Positions 18,096 to 25,941 of a DNA stretch of 64,000 bases are shown here, piece by piece (position 1 is the stretch's first letter; the number at the start of each line of letters is the position of its first letter). The position numbers and the translations under genes were made by a program. The stretch is from positions 1,116,001-1,180,000 of the forward strand of contig NZ_PYMH01000001.1 in the NCBI RefSeq assembly GCF_003025555.1, in the 5' to 3' direction. The notes beneath the pieces are model-generated. The model was not told the DNA's origin, did not search any database, and was given only the letters and a program-made list of their open reading frames with translations. Source of the stretch: Photobacterium lutimaris. GTDB taxonomy: Bacteria > Pseudomonadota > Gammaproteobacteria > Enterobacterales > Vibrionaceae.

Positions 18096-18770
18096 GTGAA
18101 ACTCAGTAAAAGATTGAAGAAAATCGAGCAAATGGTCACACCTAACTATACCCATGTTTGGGATTGTTGCTGTGACCATGGTTTTATCGGTGCAGCACTC
18201 TTGTCTCGACAGGCGGCAGAAAATATTCATTTTGCTGATATTGTTCCGGACCTGATGGCAGCATTGGAAAAAAAACTTCAGCGTTTCTACCCAGGGGCCG
18301 CATGGGAAGTCCACTGCCAAGATGTGGCAAAGCTTCCTCTATACCAATATGACGGCAAGCATTTGGTCATCATCGCCGGTGTGGGGGGAGACTTAATGAG
18401 CGAACTTGTAGCCGCAATTCACCAGAACCATCAAGATGGTAATATTGATTTCTTACTGTGCCCCGTTAATCACCAGTTTACGTTGCGCAAGACATTGATT
18501 GAACAAGATTTTGGTCTAAAGCACGAAGTACTCATCGAAGACAATCGCCGATTTTATGAAATTATGCTCGTCTCATCGACACGCAGAGACAATGAGCAAG
18601 TCAGTGCTGTCGGTAGCAAAATTTGGCAATATGATTCGACCGAACAAGCCGACATCGCAACAAAGTACAAAGACAAAACGTTGAGTCATTATCGCCGTAT
18701 TCAACAGGGAAACACAGCCGATAACAATATTCAGGCCATTATTGATGATTATTGCGCTGTAACTATTTGA
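18096..18770 (+). CDS. TrmK-family SAM-dependent methyltransferase
   Basis: 224 residues of the TrmK/DUF633 family, whose Bacillus member methylates N1 of A22 in tRNA. Visible marks are DCCCDHGFIGAALL (SAM-binding loop, about 23-36, with three adjacent cysteines where most homologs have fewer), an IAGVGGDLM motif, and PVNHQFTLRKTL, the family's substrate loop. The start is a GTG. It is monocistronic, flanked by genes on the opposite strand. The substrate in gammaproteobacteria has not been settled, so I name the family and not the reaction. Confidence 0.8.
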   Translation: MKLSKRLKKIEQMVTPNYTHVWDCCCDHGFIGAALLSRQAAENIHFADIVPDLMAALEKKLQRFYPGAAWEVHCQDVAKLPLYQYDGKHLVIIAGVGGDLMSELVAAIHQNHQDGNIDFLLCPVNHQFTLRKTLIEQDFGLKHEVLIEDNRRFYEIMLVSSTRRDNEQVSAVGSKIWQYDSTEQADIATKYKDKTLSHYRRIQQGNTADNNIQAIIDDYCAVTI

Positions 18771-18830
18771 GTTAATGCTTAACATGAAGCAAAAAACGAG
18801 TTGAAGAGATAAGTACCCTCTGCGCTCGGT

Positions 18831-19298
18831 TCAATATCTAAGATGCATGTGCAGTAAAACCACCTCTTGCCCTTCATGCGAGAGTCGGGGCTCTGCACTA
18901 TACGGCACAAAGCCAAGCTTGGTATAAAGTAACAAAGCGCGTGTGTTGTAATTGAAAACCGATAAACACGGTGTCGCTTGGTAAAGATCAAGGCATTTAG
19001 CAATAAGGCACTCTAGTAAGGCTCGCCCAATCCCCTTCCCTTTGTGGCTATCACGTACTAAAACATTACCGATAAATGCACTCTGAGACGGTTGGATATT
19101 ATATAGGTTTCCAAAAGCAACAACCTGACCATCCTCCATACATACCGTTAGCTCAGACCTTTCTCTGGCAATATCGCGGATCTGTTCCCGGTCCCACGGA
19201 AAGGTGCCGGACGGACAAACTGAATACAGCTCTTCGGGAGAAGAGACTAATTGAGCGATCTCACCAAAGTGTGCCTCACTCGCACTCACAAATTCCAT
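18831..19298 (-). CDS. GNAT-family N-acetyltransferase
   Basis: 155 residues with the GNAT fold. The acetyl-CoA pyrophosphate loop reads VRDSHKGKGIGRALLE (about residues 77-92), after an IGNVLV strand. The C-terminal segment NTRALLLYTKLGFVP is the usual GNAT helix-strand. The substrate cannot be inferred. It is the downstream member of a pair with the GNAT gene at 19342, separated by 43 bases. Confidence 0.85.
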   Translation of the reverse strand: MEFVSASEAHFGEIAQLVSSPEELYSVCPSGTFPWDREQIRDIARERSELTVCMEDGQVVAFGNLYNIQPSQSAFIGNVLVRDSHKGKGIGRALLECLIAKCLDLYQATPCLSVFNYNTRALLLYTKLGFVPYSAEPRLSHEGQEVVLLHMHLRY

Positions 19299-19341
19299 AT
19301 ATCCTCCGAGGAATTAGCGTATGACACAAGCTCCTGTATTC

Positions 19342-19749
19342 CTAATGATCCGTCCCCGAATACACCCACATTGGTTCGGTGTTCCCTGCCCTTTCAAAAC
19401 CTAAAGATTTATAAAAATTGACAGCTTCACCATCCGCTGTAAGCATTTGTTGATGAAAAGAATGATACTTAGTTTGCATCAGCGCCATTATTTTCCGTCC
19501 AACCCCTTGGCCATGGAATTCAGGATGAACAAGCATGTGAGGATAGTAAACAACGAGGTGACCATCTGAAATCGCATTGCCAATGCCGATAAGTCGACTA
19601 CCGACTCTGGCTGTTACTAAACTGTCTGAATTTAGTAGCGCTGGTAATAGCTTTTCCGGTTTCTCTGCAGATGACCAGTCATTGGCTTTATACAGGGCAA
19701 TGACTTCCGTTTGCTCGATATCCTTATCGAATTTTACTGTTAAATCCAT
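19342..19749 (-). CDS. GNAT-family N-acetyltransferase (small)
   Basis: 135 residues. VHPEFHGQGVGRKIMALM is the acetyl-CoA loop (around residues 76-93) and GEAVNFYKSLGFERAG the C-terminal motif. This compact form resembles YhbS/aminoglycoside-type relatives of unknown substrate. AAGGAAAGAG lies before the ATG and overlaps the end of the small upstream frame at 19762, so the two may be translationally coupled. Confidence 0.85.
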   Translation of the reverse strand: MDLTVKFDKDIEQTEVIALYKANDWSSAEKPEKLLPALLNSDSLVTARVGSRLIGIGNAISDGHLVVYYPHMLVHPEFHGQGVGRKIMALMQTKYHSFHQQMLTADGEAVNFYKSLGFERAGNTEPMWVYSGTDH

Positions 19750-19761
19750 TTTTCTCTTTCC

Positions 19762-19956
19762 TTAATACTTACAGCAACATCTATCCTGCTCTACTACCAT
19801 TCGCACGTCTGTTTCTGGTGTTGCTAAACAAGGCGTCAGCTTATCGGCATACCCGATATCAGATAACATGCCTTGAGAAACTTCCCCAGCTATTTTACTC
19901 CGGTAAATTAACAACGAACAGCGCTTGCTTACCTTCGATTTCGTATGGATTTTCAC
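19762..19956 (-). CDS. Possible small protein upstream of a GNAT gene
   Basis: 64 residues with a GTG start and a weak ribosome site. It stops 12 bases before the GNAT gene, and its stop codon overlaps that gene's ribosome site. SQGMLSDIGYADKL loosely recalls the 'LxDIGLT' core of DUF1127/YjiS proteins, and the C-terminus has a CCC cluster. The similarity is too weak to name it. The coupling argues it is translated, but it could be spurious. Confidence 0.3.
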   Translation of the reverse strand: MKIHTKSKVSKRCSLLIYRSKIAGEVSQGMLSDIGYADKLTPCLATPETDVRMVVEQDRCCCKY

Positions 19957-20000
19957 GTTCTTGCTTTATTCCCGCGAGAATTAAGCGAACATGATCACCC

Positions 20001-20264
20001 AGATCCACAATCAATTTATTGCATTGATTTAGCCAAACATTTTTTAGTATCCACGGTGAAGATAAACAAGGCAAGGAACTGATTCATAAATTAATAACTC
20101 GGTCGAAAGTCCTATCGAACTTCGCCAGTATCCCACGTGTAATTGTCGAGATGGAAGCCGGTGGTGCTTCACATTCTTGGGCACGTGAACGAGCTAAATT
20201 AAACCATACCGCTTTGGAAATCCCACCAATATTGACGCCATCATTGATGGTTATAGCCCCGTAG
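20001..20264 (+). pseudogene. IS110-family transposase relic 1
   Basis: IDLAKH begins the catalytic DEDD domain of an IS110/IS1111 transposase. A one-base loss just after it shifts the frame, then SIHGEDKQGKELIHKLITRS, VIVEMEAGG and SHSWARERAKL follow and end at TAG (20262-20264). Intact relatives are over 300 residues, so most of the gene is gone. Two more relics of the same element lie at 22219 and 24682. Confidence 0.75.
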
Positions 20265-20333
20265 CTATTTGACTTTTCATGTTCTTGATATTTAAATAAG
20301 CAATATTCTATACGATATGAAAGGAGTTTTATC

Positions 20334-20489
20334 GTGAAAAAGTTACTCAGCTTAGTTTTTATCTGCTTCACCCTCTCTGCTTGTACCGAGGTAGGCAGCG
20401 AAGCTTGGTGTGAAGATCTAAAAGAAAAACCGAAAGGTGATTGGACGGCAAACGAAGCCAAGGATTACGCTAAACACTGCATTTTATAA
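20334..20489 (+). CDS. DUF3012 small lipoprotein
   Basis: 51 residues, GTG start, with GAAAGGAG 7 bases upstream. A short signal peptide ends in the lipobox LSAC (Cys17), and the mature part EVGSEAWCEDLKEKPKGDW followed by TANEAKDYAKHC matches the DUF3012 family in order and length. DUF3012 proteins are common in vibrios and marine gammaproteobacteria; their role is unknown. Two further cysteines (26 and 49) could pair. A hairpin repeat follows the gene. Confidence 0.85.
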   Translation: MKKLLSLVFICFTLSACTEVGSEAWCEDLKEKPKGDWTANEAKDYAKHCIL

Positions 20490-20499
20490 TCGTTCGGCC

Positions 20500-20542
20500 A
20501 AGATGCTAGGTGATGACTTTTCCTAGCATCACTGGCTGTAAG
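20500..20542 (+). repeat. Hairpin repeat, copy A
   Basis: GATGCTAGG ... CCTAGCATC forms a 9-bp stem with an internal T-rich loop, followed by a conserved tail ending GGCTGTAAG. It lies 11 bases after the DUF3012 gene and could serve as its terminator. A second copy, nearly identical, is at 24832-24875 next to an IS110 relic. Confidence 0.65.
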
Positions 20543-20726
20543 CCTGCACAGAGCACAACAAACCCTGCATGGTGAACTGATCGTCTATCTGGCGGTAATC
20601 CTTACTTACCAGCATAAAGCCTATTAAGAGCTTGCTGTGCCAACGTGACGTCTAACCCTTGCTTTGAATAGCGCCTATTTAGGCTATAGGTATACTATCT
20701 AGAAGCTCTCTATATATGGTATGTAT

Positions 20727-21203
20727 TTACTTGGCTCCCACCCTTTTGACATACTCAAACACGCTAAAGTCATCATCATCGGCAATCGGGTTGAACACCC
20801 TAGTTTTGATGTAACCCTGCTTTTCATAGAAATGGTGATTGCGCAAAGACCCTGATGGCGTTAATAATTTGAAAGCAACGGCTTCACCAAATTGCTTTTC
20901 GATTAACCCCATCACTTGCGAACCAATCTTTTTATCCTGAAATTGTTGTCCTAGAAATACGTATTTAATATCCAAAATTTTATCTGCATCGAGCTCCACA
21001 CAGAGTCCACCTGCGAAAGCTCCGCCATATAACACTTTATAAAAGTTTCCTTTGTCAATTTCGGCACATATCCAGTCCATCGATTCTATGTTAGGAGGGT
21101 AAGAACCATACTTGTTGGAATCATCCTCAAATGCGTCGAAAGCACAATTTTGAACTAGTGCGGCCTCATTCAAATTAACCGACTTAATTTTTACAGTGAA
21201 CAT
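20727..21203 (-). CDS. GNAT-family N-acetyltransferase
   Basis: 158 residues from ATG 21203, which has GAGG 7 bases upstream; a GTG at 21233 is a weaker choice. The GNAT core is visible as ILDIKYVFLGQQFQDKKIGS (acetyl-CoA loop in a Q-x-x-x-K-x-I-G variant) and SLRNHHFYEKQGYIKT. The variant loop places it in a diverged GNAT subfamily. The substrate is unknown. It lies in the mobile-element-rich stretch and may have been acquired. Confidence 0.75.
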   Translation of the reverse strand: MFTVKIKSVNLNEAALVQNCAFDAFEDDSNKYGSYPPNIESMDWICAEIDKGNFYKVLYGGAFAGGLCVELDADKILDIKYVFLGQQFQDKKIGSQVMGLIEKQFGEAVAFKLLTPSGSLRNHHFYEKQGYIKTRVFNPIADDDDFSVFEYVKRVGAK

Positions 21204-21296
21204 AACAGCCCTCAAACGATGGTACTCAGTCACAAAAAATAGTCTGCTCGTAAATCTTTCCTTCTTTTACAAGTACCTAGGTCAATGGAATACTGC

Positions 21297-22199
21297 CTAG
21301 GACTCCGCTATTACAAAGTGTTCCAGTTTAAAAATTTGATTTTCAGGAATGGTTCTACCTACAGGGGTAAAATACACGGTATTAAGGTCATCCAAAGTTT
21401 TATTTTCTTTTAATGAGAAACCATTTTGGGATAATAGGGTTTCGATTTCTTCAGCGGTGTAGAATGATATCCAAGGTTCACCCACTTTTGCTGATATACG
21501 TTTTATTGCCTCAGCCCGCTCCGCCGCTTTTGGGTAGCCCTTACCAAAGCAGGCTTCAGGATCTTTCTCAAGTAATTCATCGACGTAAGATACAAACAAT
21601 GTAGATCCTGTTCTTTGAGTAAGTGCAGCCAGTTCTTTGATTGTTGAAGTCGTCGCCTCTTTGCTTATGTACTGAGAAACACCTTCTAGCGTAAAAACTG
21701 TGCGCTTACTTTGATCAAAACCCGCAGCCAAAAGTTGTTCAGTTAGTGACTGATGATTGAAATCAACGGCCACATAGCTAACATTGCTAGAGTTAGGTAA
21801 ATCTTCAGGAAGTTTGGAACGTTTCTTCGCCTGAACTTCTGGTTGATCAACTTCAAAGATTTTCAACGACGATGGTAGTTCTAGACGGTGAGCTCTCAAA
21901 TCATAGCCAGCACCTAGAATGACGTATTGCTCTGCACCACTAGCAGCACTTTTTTTGATTAGCTCATCAATGAAACGAGTACGCGAAATTAAATGCTCGT
22001 GGAAACCAGGCGCGAACTTTTGAGTTAACCAGACGCTAAGCTTATGCCCCAATAGCTTGATCAAGCTAGCACCTACAACAAATCGTTCGGCATAGGGATC
22101 ATTTATGACACGTCTATCAGGTTTAGCCAGTGTTTCAATCAAACGCTGTTTTGCCACCCCTTGGGCAGTACCGTCTTTTCTAAAAATGGAATTACTCAT
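21297..22199 (-). CDS. Class I SAM-dependent methyltransferase, LCMT/PPM1-like
   Basis: 300 residues of the leucine-carboxyl-methyltransferase-like family that in bacteria includes many enzymes of unknown or secondary-metabolite function. Marks: RVINDPYAERFV near residue 35, YVILGAGYDLRAHRLELP (SAM loop, about 93-110), FEVDQPEVQAKKR, and TLEGVSQYISKEA. I prefer ATG 22199, which has AAGGG five bases upstream. It sits between a GNAT gene and an IS110 relic, so transfer is possible. Confidence 0.8.
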   Translation of the reverse strand: MSNSIFRKDGTAQGVAKQRLIETLAKPDRRVINDPYAERFVVGASLIKLLGHKLSVWLTQKFAPGFHEHLISRTRFIDELIKKSAASGAEQYVILGAGYDLRAHRLELPSSLKIFEVDQPEVQAKKRSKLPEDLPNSSNVSYVAVDFNHQSLTEQLLAAGFDQSKRTVFTLEGVSQYISKEATTSTIKELAALTQRTGSTLFVSYVDELLEKDPEACFGKGYPKAAERAEAIKRISAKVGEPWISFYTAEEIETLLSQNGFSLKENKTLDDLNTVYFTPVGRTIPENQIFKLEHFVIAES

Positions 22200-22218
22200 A
22201 CACACCCTTGTATTAAAC

Positions 22219-22750
22219 TAACGAATGACATGGACTCCCCCTCATCAGGCTCTGCCACACTTGGTAAGTCTGACTACAGTCCTTGGAGGCCACCATGTCA
22301 CAGTCAATTTATGGCATTGATTTAGCCAAACATTCGTTCAGTATCCACGGCTAAAATGAGCAAGGCAAGGTACTGATCCACCAAACAATAACCCGATCGA
22401 AAGTCCTTTCTACTTTTGCCAATAACCACGGGCTATCTTCCGGCTGGAAGCCAAAAATCCTCGTAGTATCTGTCGCAACTCAGTAACAGCACCGAATACC
22501 AACCAATATAAAACCACACTGTTTTCTAACGGATTTGCCGACTTCACCGGGTCATTGCAATAGCCAATGATGGTGTAAGCTTCAGACCTTTTGCGGGAAA
22601 ACCTGATATTGCGGTGGGCACTGCAGATGCCTTCTAACGAATGAGGAATCGCAACCGCGTAGTGTCATCAGGGTCATGGCATCAAAAGCCATTAAACAGA
22701 CCGAATATAGAGCGGAAGTCCAGACCTTGCGTTACCTGACGCTGTTGTTG
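22219..22750 (+). pseudogene. IS110-family transposase relic 2
   Basis: A leader shared with relic 3 (TAACGAATGACATGGACTCC and onward, including TGCCACACTTGG) precedes ATG-TCA at about 22296 and the intact start SQSIYGIDLAKHSFSIHG. A stop follows directly (GGC-TAA), with frameshifts after it. Later pieces such as KAIKQTEYRAEVQTLRYLT (about 22690-22740) resemble the IKTxEQQxxQxLHRxR region of IS110 transposases. The element is dead. Confidence 0.65.
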
Positions 22751-22769
22751 ACAACCGGGGGGAGTCCAT

Positions 22770-22895
22770 GTGGCCGTGTTAAGTAGTGAGCAACGCTACC
22801 ACCCAAGCCTAAACCTTGCCACATTTAACACTAAAGCCGACCTGAACTGAAATTGCCAAGCGTTGAGAATCCGTCTTAAATGCTTTGATATATTT
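22770..22895 (-). repeat. Integron attC site, degenerate, after the YgjV cassette
   Basis: On the minus strand the right half, GTGGTAGCGTTGCTCACTAC then TTAACACGG, is nearly identical to the attC at 24160 (GTGGTAACGTTGCCCGCTAC then TTAATTGGG). The left half keeps CATTTAAGACGGATTC-type sequence. The terminal GTTRRRY and RYYYAAC boxes are damaged, so it may be inactive. It follows the YgjV-family gene, as a cassette attC should. Confidence 0.6.
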
Positions 22896-22943
22896 CTGTT
22901 TTCGTCACTCTAATTTCGCACATACTAGCGTAAAAACAAAAAC

Positions 22944-23450
22944 TTAACTTTGAAGGCATGGACTTTTGATATGTATTCTGTAGTAACCAATAACACTGCT
23001 TACAATAAACAACACATCGATGAATACCGCTACTGGTGAGCCGACTATAACATCATGCACACCCCACATTCCTGTCCCAATAACCATCAGCCAACGCATT
23101 AGCTTGTCATTGCTACTAAACGAAGCTTTTGTATGCAATAGCGATGCAGTGCAACTCAGAACACTCGTTAAACCACTGAAAGTCACAACAGTACCTAACA
23201 ATGTCACGAAATAGAACAACCACTTTATTTTAGGCGTTGAAATGAAGATACCGGCTAAGTATCGACATGCTCCTATTACCAGCAAACATGCGGCCGTCCA
23301 CTCTTTAAGTAGGGCGAAATGCGCTGCAATCAATAATGCCGATATACATAAAGCAGACAAAAGCAGTGTACGATTTTTAAACTGAAACGATGCGATATCG
23401 AATAGCGCAGCTAAACCAACCAATATTTGGGAGGCAACAAAAAGGGACAT
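22944..23450 (-). CDS. YgjV-family inner-membrane protein (integron cassette gene)
   Basis: 168 residues with about five hydrophobic segments and the YgjV-family plan (an ACRYLAGIF motif near residue 60-68, and GMWGVHDVIVGSPVAVFID near 125-143). The family has no established function. GGAGGGG stands before the ATG. The gene ends about 50 bases before an attC-like repeat on the same strand and begins after the attC of the preceding cassette, so it looks like the payload of an integron cassette. Confidence 0.75.
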   Translation of the reverse strand: MSLFVASQILVGLAALFDIASFQFKNRTLLLSALCISALLIAAHFALLKEWTAACLLVIGACRYLAGIFISTPKIKWLFYFVTLLGTVVTFSGLTSVLSCTASLLHTKASFSSNDKLMRWLMVIGTGMWGVHDVIVGSPVAVFIDVLFIVSSVIGYYRIHIKSPCLQS

Positions 23451-23531
23451 AACCCCTCCAATAATAACCAGGTAATATAGAAAACGTCTTAGCGGCTCAG
23501 AGCTATAAAGCGCTGAACAATATGATTCAGG

Positions 23532-23624
23532 TTATAAATTGCAGGGGAGGTATATCGCGACAGCTTGAGTCTGACGAAGTTGAGAATGACAGGCAGAGGG
23601 AACTTGAACGTTAAATAGATTCAT
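23532..23624 (-). CDS. Possible 30-residue ORF in the YgjV cassette
   Basis: ATG 23624 has a textbook GGGAGGAG site eight bases upstream and opens 30 codons beginning MNLFNVQVPSACHSQL. It lies upstream of the YgjV gene on the same strand, inside the same cassette. It could be a leader peptide or a separate microprotein; composition alone cannot decide. A 20-base near-palindrome AAAAGGTGATGTCACCTTTT (23688-23707) stands further upstream and may be an operator or an end of the cassette promoter. Confidence 0.35.
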   Translation of the reverse strand: MNLFNVQVPSACHSQLRQTQAVAIYLPCNL

Positions 23625-23763
23625 ATTGTACTCCTCCCGTCAGTGTAGCTAATAATAAACGCGATTTTACAGGAAAATGTCGAAGAAAAAAGGTGATGTC
23701 ACCTTTTGTTACCATTCAACATAACCCATTGATCTTATGGATTATGACAATAGCCAAAAAGAA

Positions 23764-23890
23764 ATATAACGTCTCGCTAAGCAGCCAAAACAATAGCTGC
23801 AACTTTAGCACACCACCGTAAACACCCAAGCCGCTGCACATCTAGACTGCGCGTGTTAAGTCCAGAATCCACTTGAGGCGCTTGTTATGC
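23764..23890 (-). repeat. Integron attC site (127 bp)
   Basis: On the minus strand it begins GCATAACAAGCGCCTCAAG and ends GCTTAGCGAGACGTTATAT. This follows the V. cholerae VCR plan, which starts TAACAAACGCCTCAAG and ends CTTAGGCGGGCGTTA. The ends can pair imperfectly, as attC sites do to fold into the recombination hairpin. It follows the small membrane-protein gene at 23909 by 18 bases. Confidence 0.75.
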
Positions 23891-23908
23891 CTATTATCTA
23901 AGTAAGCA

Positions 23909-24049
23909 CTATTTGTTATTGTTATTTTTCTTACTCAACAAATGCTCTTCATACTTTTTAGAAATCCATTGATGAATATGGAGTCCTGTTTTACGAATAA
24001 GATACCAATCTATAGCAGCTAAAATAACAAAACCTATTATAGTTCCCAT
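23909..24049 (-). CDS. Small single-helix membrane protein (integron cassette gene)
   Basis: 46 residues: one transmembrane helix (about 2-18, IIGFVILAAIDWYLI), then a basic tail ending KKNNNNK. GGAGGATTTATA precedes the ATG, an excellent ribosome site. I know no family for it. Its attC follows 18 bases after the stop and another attC precedes it, so it is a complete one-gene cassette of about 400 bp. Confidence 0.65.
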   Translation of the reverse strand: MGTIIGFVILAAIDWYLIRKTGLHIHQWISKKYEEHLLSKKNNNNK

Positions 24050-24159
24050 TATAAATCCTCCATACGAGCCGAAATGTAATTTTATCAAATAGTTAATAAA
24101 AAACCGTGAACCTAAATAGGTTATTTAGCTAGATTCAGATAATGTCCCCAAAAACGGAG

Positions 24160-24294
24160 GCATAACGCCCAATTAAGTAGCGGGCAACGTTACCACCCTA
24201 CCTAAACCATTGAGCCGTAAACACTTAAGCTGATTCAAACCAAAAGTGCCGAACGTTACGAATCTGCTTGAATTGCTTGAGTTGCTAGTTAGGT
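24160..24294 (-). repeat. Integron attC site (135 bp)
   Basis: On the minus strand the site opens with the canonical R'' box ACCTAAC (24294-24288), two bases after the stop codon of the lipoprotein gene, and closes with GTTATGC (24166-24160). The arms TAACTAGCAACTCAAG and TAACGCCCAATTAAG match each other in inverted orientation. The closing half is very like the VCR sequence TAACGCCCGCCTAAG. This is the best preserved attC of the three. Confidence 0.8.
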
Positions 24295-24296
24295 GT

Positions 24297-24587
24297 TTAT
24301 CCTATGGGCTTACATGTTCCCAAGAATGTGCTTTCATACTTATAAGATGAGATTATGCCTTGCTCATCCGTAATAAAAATGTACGTACAACTGTCGCTGA
24401 AAATTTTATATTCAACTTCAATGACACCACCTTCTTCAGATTTCATTTGATTTGGTTCACCCCATTGCTTCACAAGCTCGTCTATATGATGACCAGTCCA
24501 ACTGTCACCAAAGTAGCTTTCGCTCACGAATAACGAACAACCACTGAGGAAGAGTGCAGAAACAATACTAATAAGCCTGATTTTCAT
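24297..24587 (-). CDS. SmpA/BamE-like small lipoprotein (integron cassette gene)
   Basis: 96 residues from ATG 24587 (GGGAA upstream). A signal peptide ends in LSGC (Cys17). The rest has the small SmpA/OmlA-like pattern (HHIDELVKQWGEPNQMKSEE, then a strand with EVEYKIF), as found in BamE relatives and many cassette-borne lipoproteins. Two cysteines may pair. Partner and role are unknown. It is the first cassette in reading order of the three. Confidence 0.65.
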   Translation of the reverse strand: MKIRLISIVSALFLSGCSLFVSESYFGDSWTGHHIDELVKQWGEPNQMKSEEGGVIEVEYKIFSDSCTYIFITDEQGIISSYKYESTFLGTCKPIG

Positions 24588-24681
24588 AGACATTTCCCAA
24601 TCATTCATCCGGGCATGAGCTTAACAACTAAAAGATTCACTGAAAAGATAAGATTCACTTAGAGGTGAGAACGCCTAACGC

Positions 24682-24831
24682 CTAACGAATGACATTGACT
24701 CCCCCTTATCAGGCTCTGCCACACTTGGTAAGTCTGACACCTAATTGCTGAAGGCCAGCATCTCACAATCAATTTATGGCATTGATTTAGCCAAACATTC
24801 GTTCAGTATCCACGGTGAAGCTCACCAAGGC
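24682..24831 (+). pseudogene. IS110-family transposase relic 3
   Basis: It shares the leader with relic 2 (CTAACGAATGACATTGACTC and onward) and the coding start YGIDLAKHSFSIHGEA, then breaks off at CACCAAGGCAAG, where the hairpin repeat begins. It is preceded by two adjacent GCCTAAC words (24673-24685), which match the attC R'' consensus and may mark the edge of the cassette array. Confidence 0.65.
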
Positions 24832-24875
24832 AAGATGCTAGGTAATGACTTTCTCCTAGCATCACAGGCTGTAAG
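24832..24875 (+). repeat. Hairpin repeat, copy B
   Basis: Nearly identical to the repeat behind the DUF3012 gene (20500-20542): GATGCTAGG, a T-rich loop, CCTAGCATC and the tail GGCTGTAAG. Here no gene precedes it, only a broken IS110 copy. The junction suggests that recombination between IS110 relics joined the two sequences. Confidence 0.6.
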
Positions 24876-25079
24876 TCTTTAAAAACACAATAAAGCCTAC
24901 ATCCTCTACTTATTCGTTTTTTGCCACTTCAACCCTGTTTCCTCATAATCATGCAGTGATGTTCAAATGAAACGCAGGCAAAATATTCGCTACCAGCATG
25001 CATGGTCAGGCTAACATTGAAATTTACGCTTATACACTCTAATAACCAGAGCGATAAATTCACAGGTACCTTTATTGAA

Positions 25080-25811
25080 CTAGAAGTCAAATGTTAATGT
25101 AAAATCAAGACTGTTAGACTTGTTGTCATCAAAATAATAGTTGTATGAAACAGTTGGCTTCACCCCCATCAATGAAAAAGTTACGCCTGGGCTAACATAG
25201 TGTGTATAACTTTTATCACCATATACCGTTCCCCATTTGCTAGCGGTATCAATCGATAGCTTTTTATAGAGAGTCGATTTATGTGTATAAGATAATGATA
25301 AAGAGAGCCATTCATTCATTTCATGATATCCACCGAATGTCTTTTCAAAATTAATCACCTCGAGCCTAGATAAAGGCCTTTCAAGAACTCGGTCAATATA
25401 TTGAGTAGAAAAGTCCGTAAATAAAATCAACTCACCCAAAGAGAGGGCACTAAACAAACCAGCACTGTATACATCAACATCATCTGTATTACCACCTGCT
25501 GTTACTGTCACTTCGTTATATACAAAATCAGAAAAAATGAATGAATAACCAGCTCCTATTTCCCAAAAATTGTCAGTGTCTACTTGTCCAAAAACACGCC
25601 AAGTTTCATTAAAATCGTGCGAACCATATAGTGTATAGGTCAAATCATCACTAGTACTTTCATTTAAATAATTTTCTTTACTTACTGAGACGTTAAAAGT
25701 TTCACCAACATAGTCAACCGTATCTTGCCAAGATGCATAGATAGGTAATGAAACACAAGCAATTATTATTAAAAGTATCTTTGTCATATTAAAAAAATTA
25801 TTTGCTTTCAT
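25080..25811 (-). CDS. Probable outer-membrane beta-barrel protein
   Basis: About 243 residues. A signal peptide ends near IYA|S, and the mature part alternates polar and hydrophobic residues with many aromatic residues. It ends in SLDFTLTFDF, the C-terminal phenylalanine type of outer-membrane barrels. I do not recognise the family. The start is unclear: ATG 25817, 25811 and 25787 are all in frame and none has a strong ribosome site. It lies downstream of the repeat-containing secreted protein on the same strand, but a terminator separates them. Confidence 0.55.
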   Translation of the reverse strand: MKANNFFNMTKILLIIIACVSLPIYASWQDTVDYVGETFNVSVSKENYLNESTSDDLTYTLYGSHDFNETWRVFGQVDTDNFWEIGAGYSFIFSDFVYNEVTVTAGGNTDDVDVYSAGLFSALSLGELILFTDFSTQYIDRVLERPLSRLEVINFEKTFGGYHEMNEWLSLSLSYTHKSTLYKKLSIDTASKWGTVYGDKSYTHYVSPGVTFSLMGVKPTVSYNYYFDDNKSNSLDFTLTFDF

Positions 25812-25861
25812 CCACATAGAATTAAATTTTTAAAAGCAATTTTTACCATAATATAAAAATC

Positions 25862-25892
25862 AAAAAAGCCTATTAAAAATAATTAATAGGCT
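25862..25892 (-). terminator. Terminator after the repeat-containing secreted protein
   Basis: AGCCTATTA (25867-25875) pairs with TAATAGGCT (25884-25892); read on the minus strand it is followed by six Ts. Confidence 0.85.
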
Positions 25893-25941
25893 GTAGTAAA
25901 ATGGACATTCCTTTGCCCTACATGAACTCTTTAATTCAAAT

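Noticed and set aside
17268..25079. CRISPR array or defence island in the accessory stretch
   Set aside because: Repeats are either attC sites, IS110 leaders or a two-copy hairpin; there is no regular repeat-spacer order and no cas gene.
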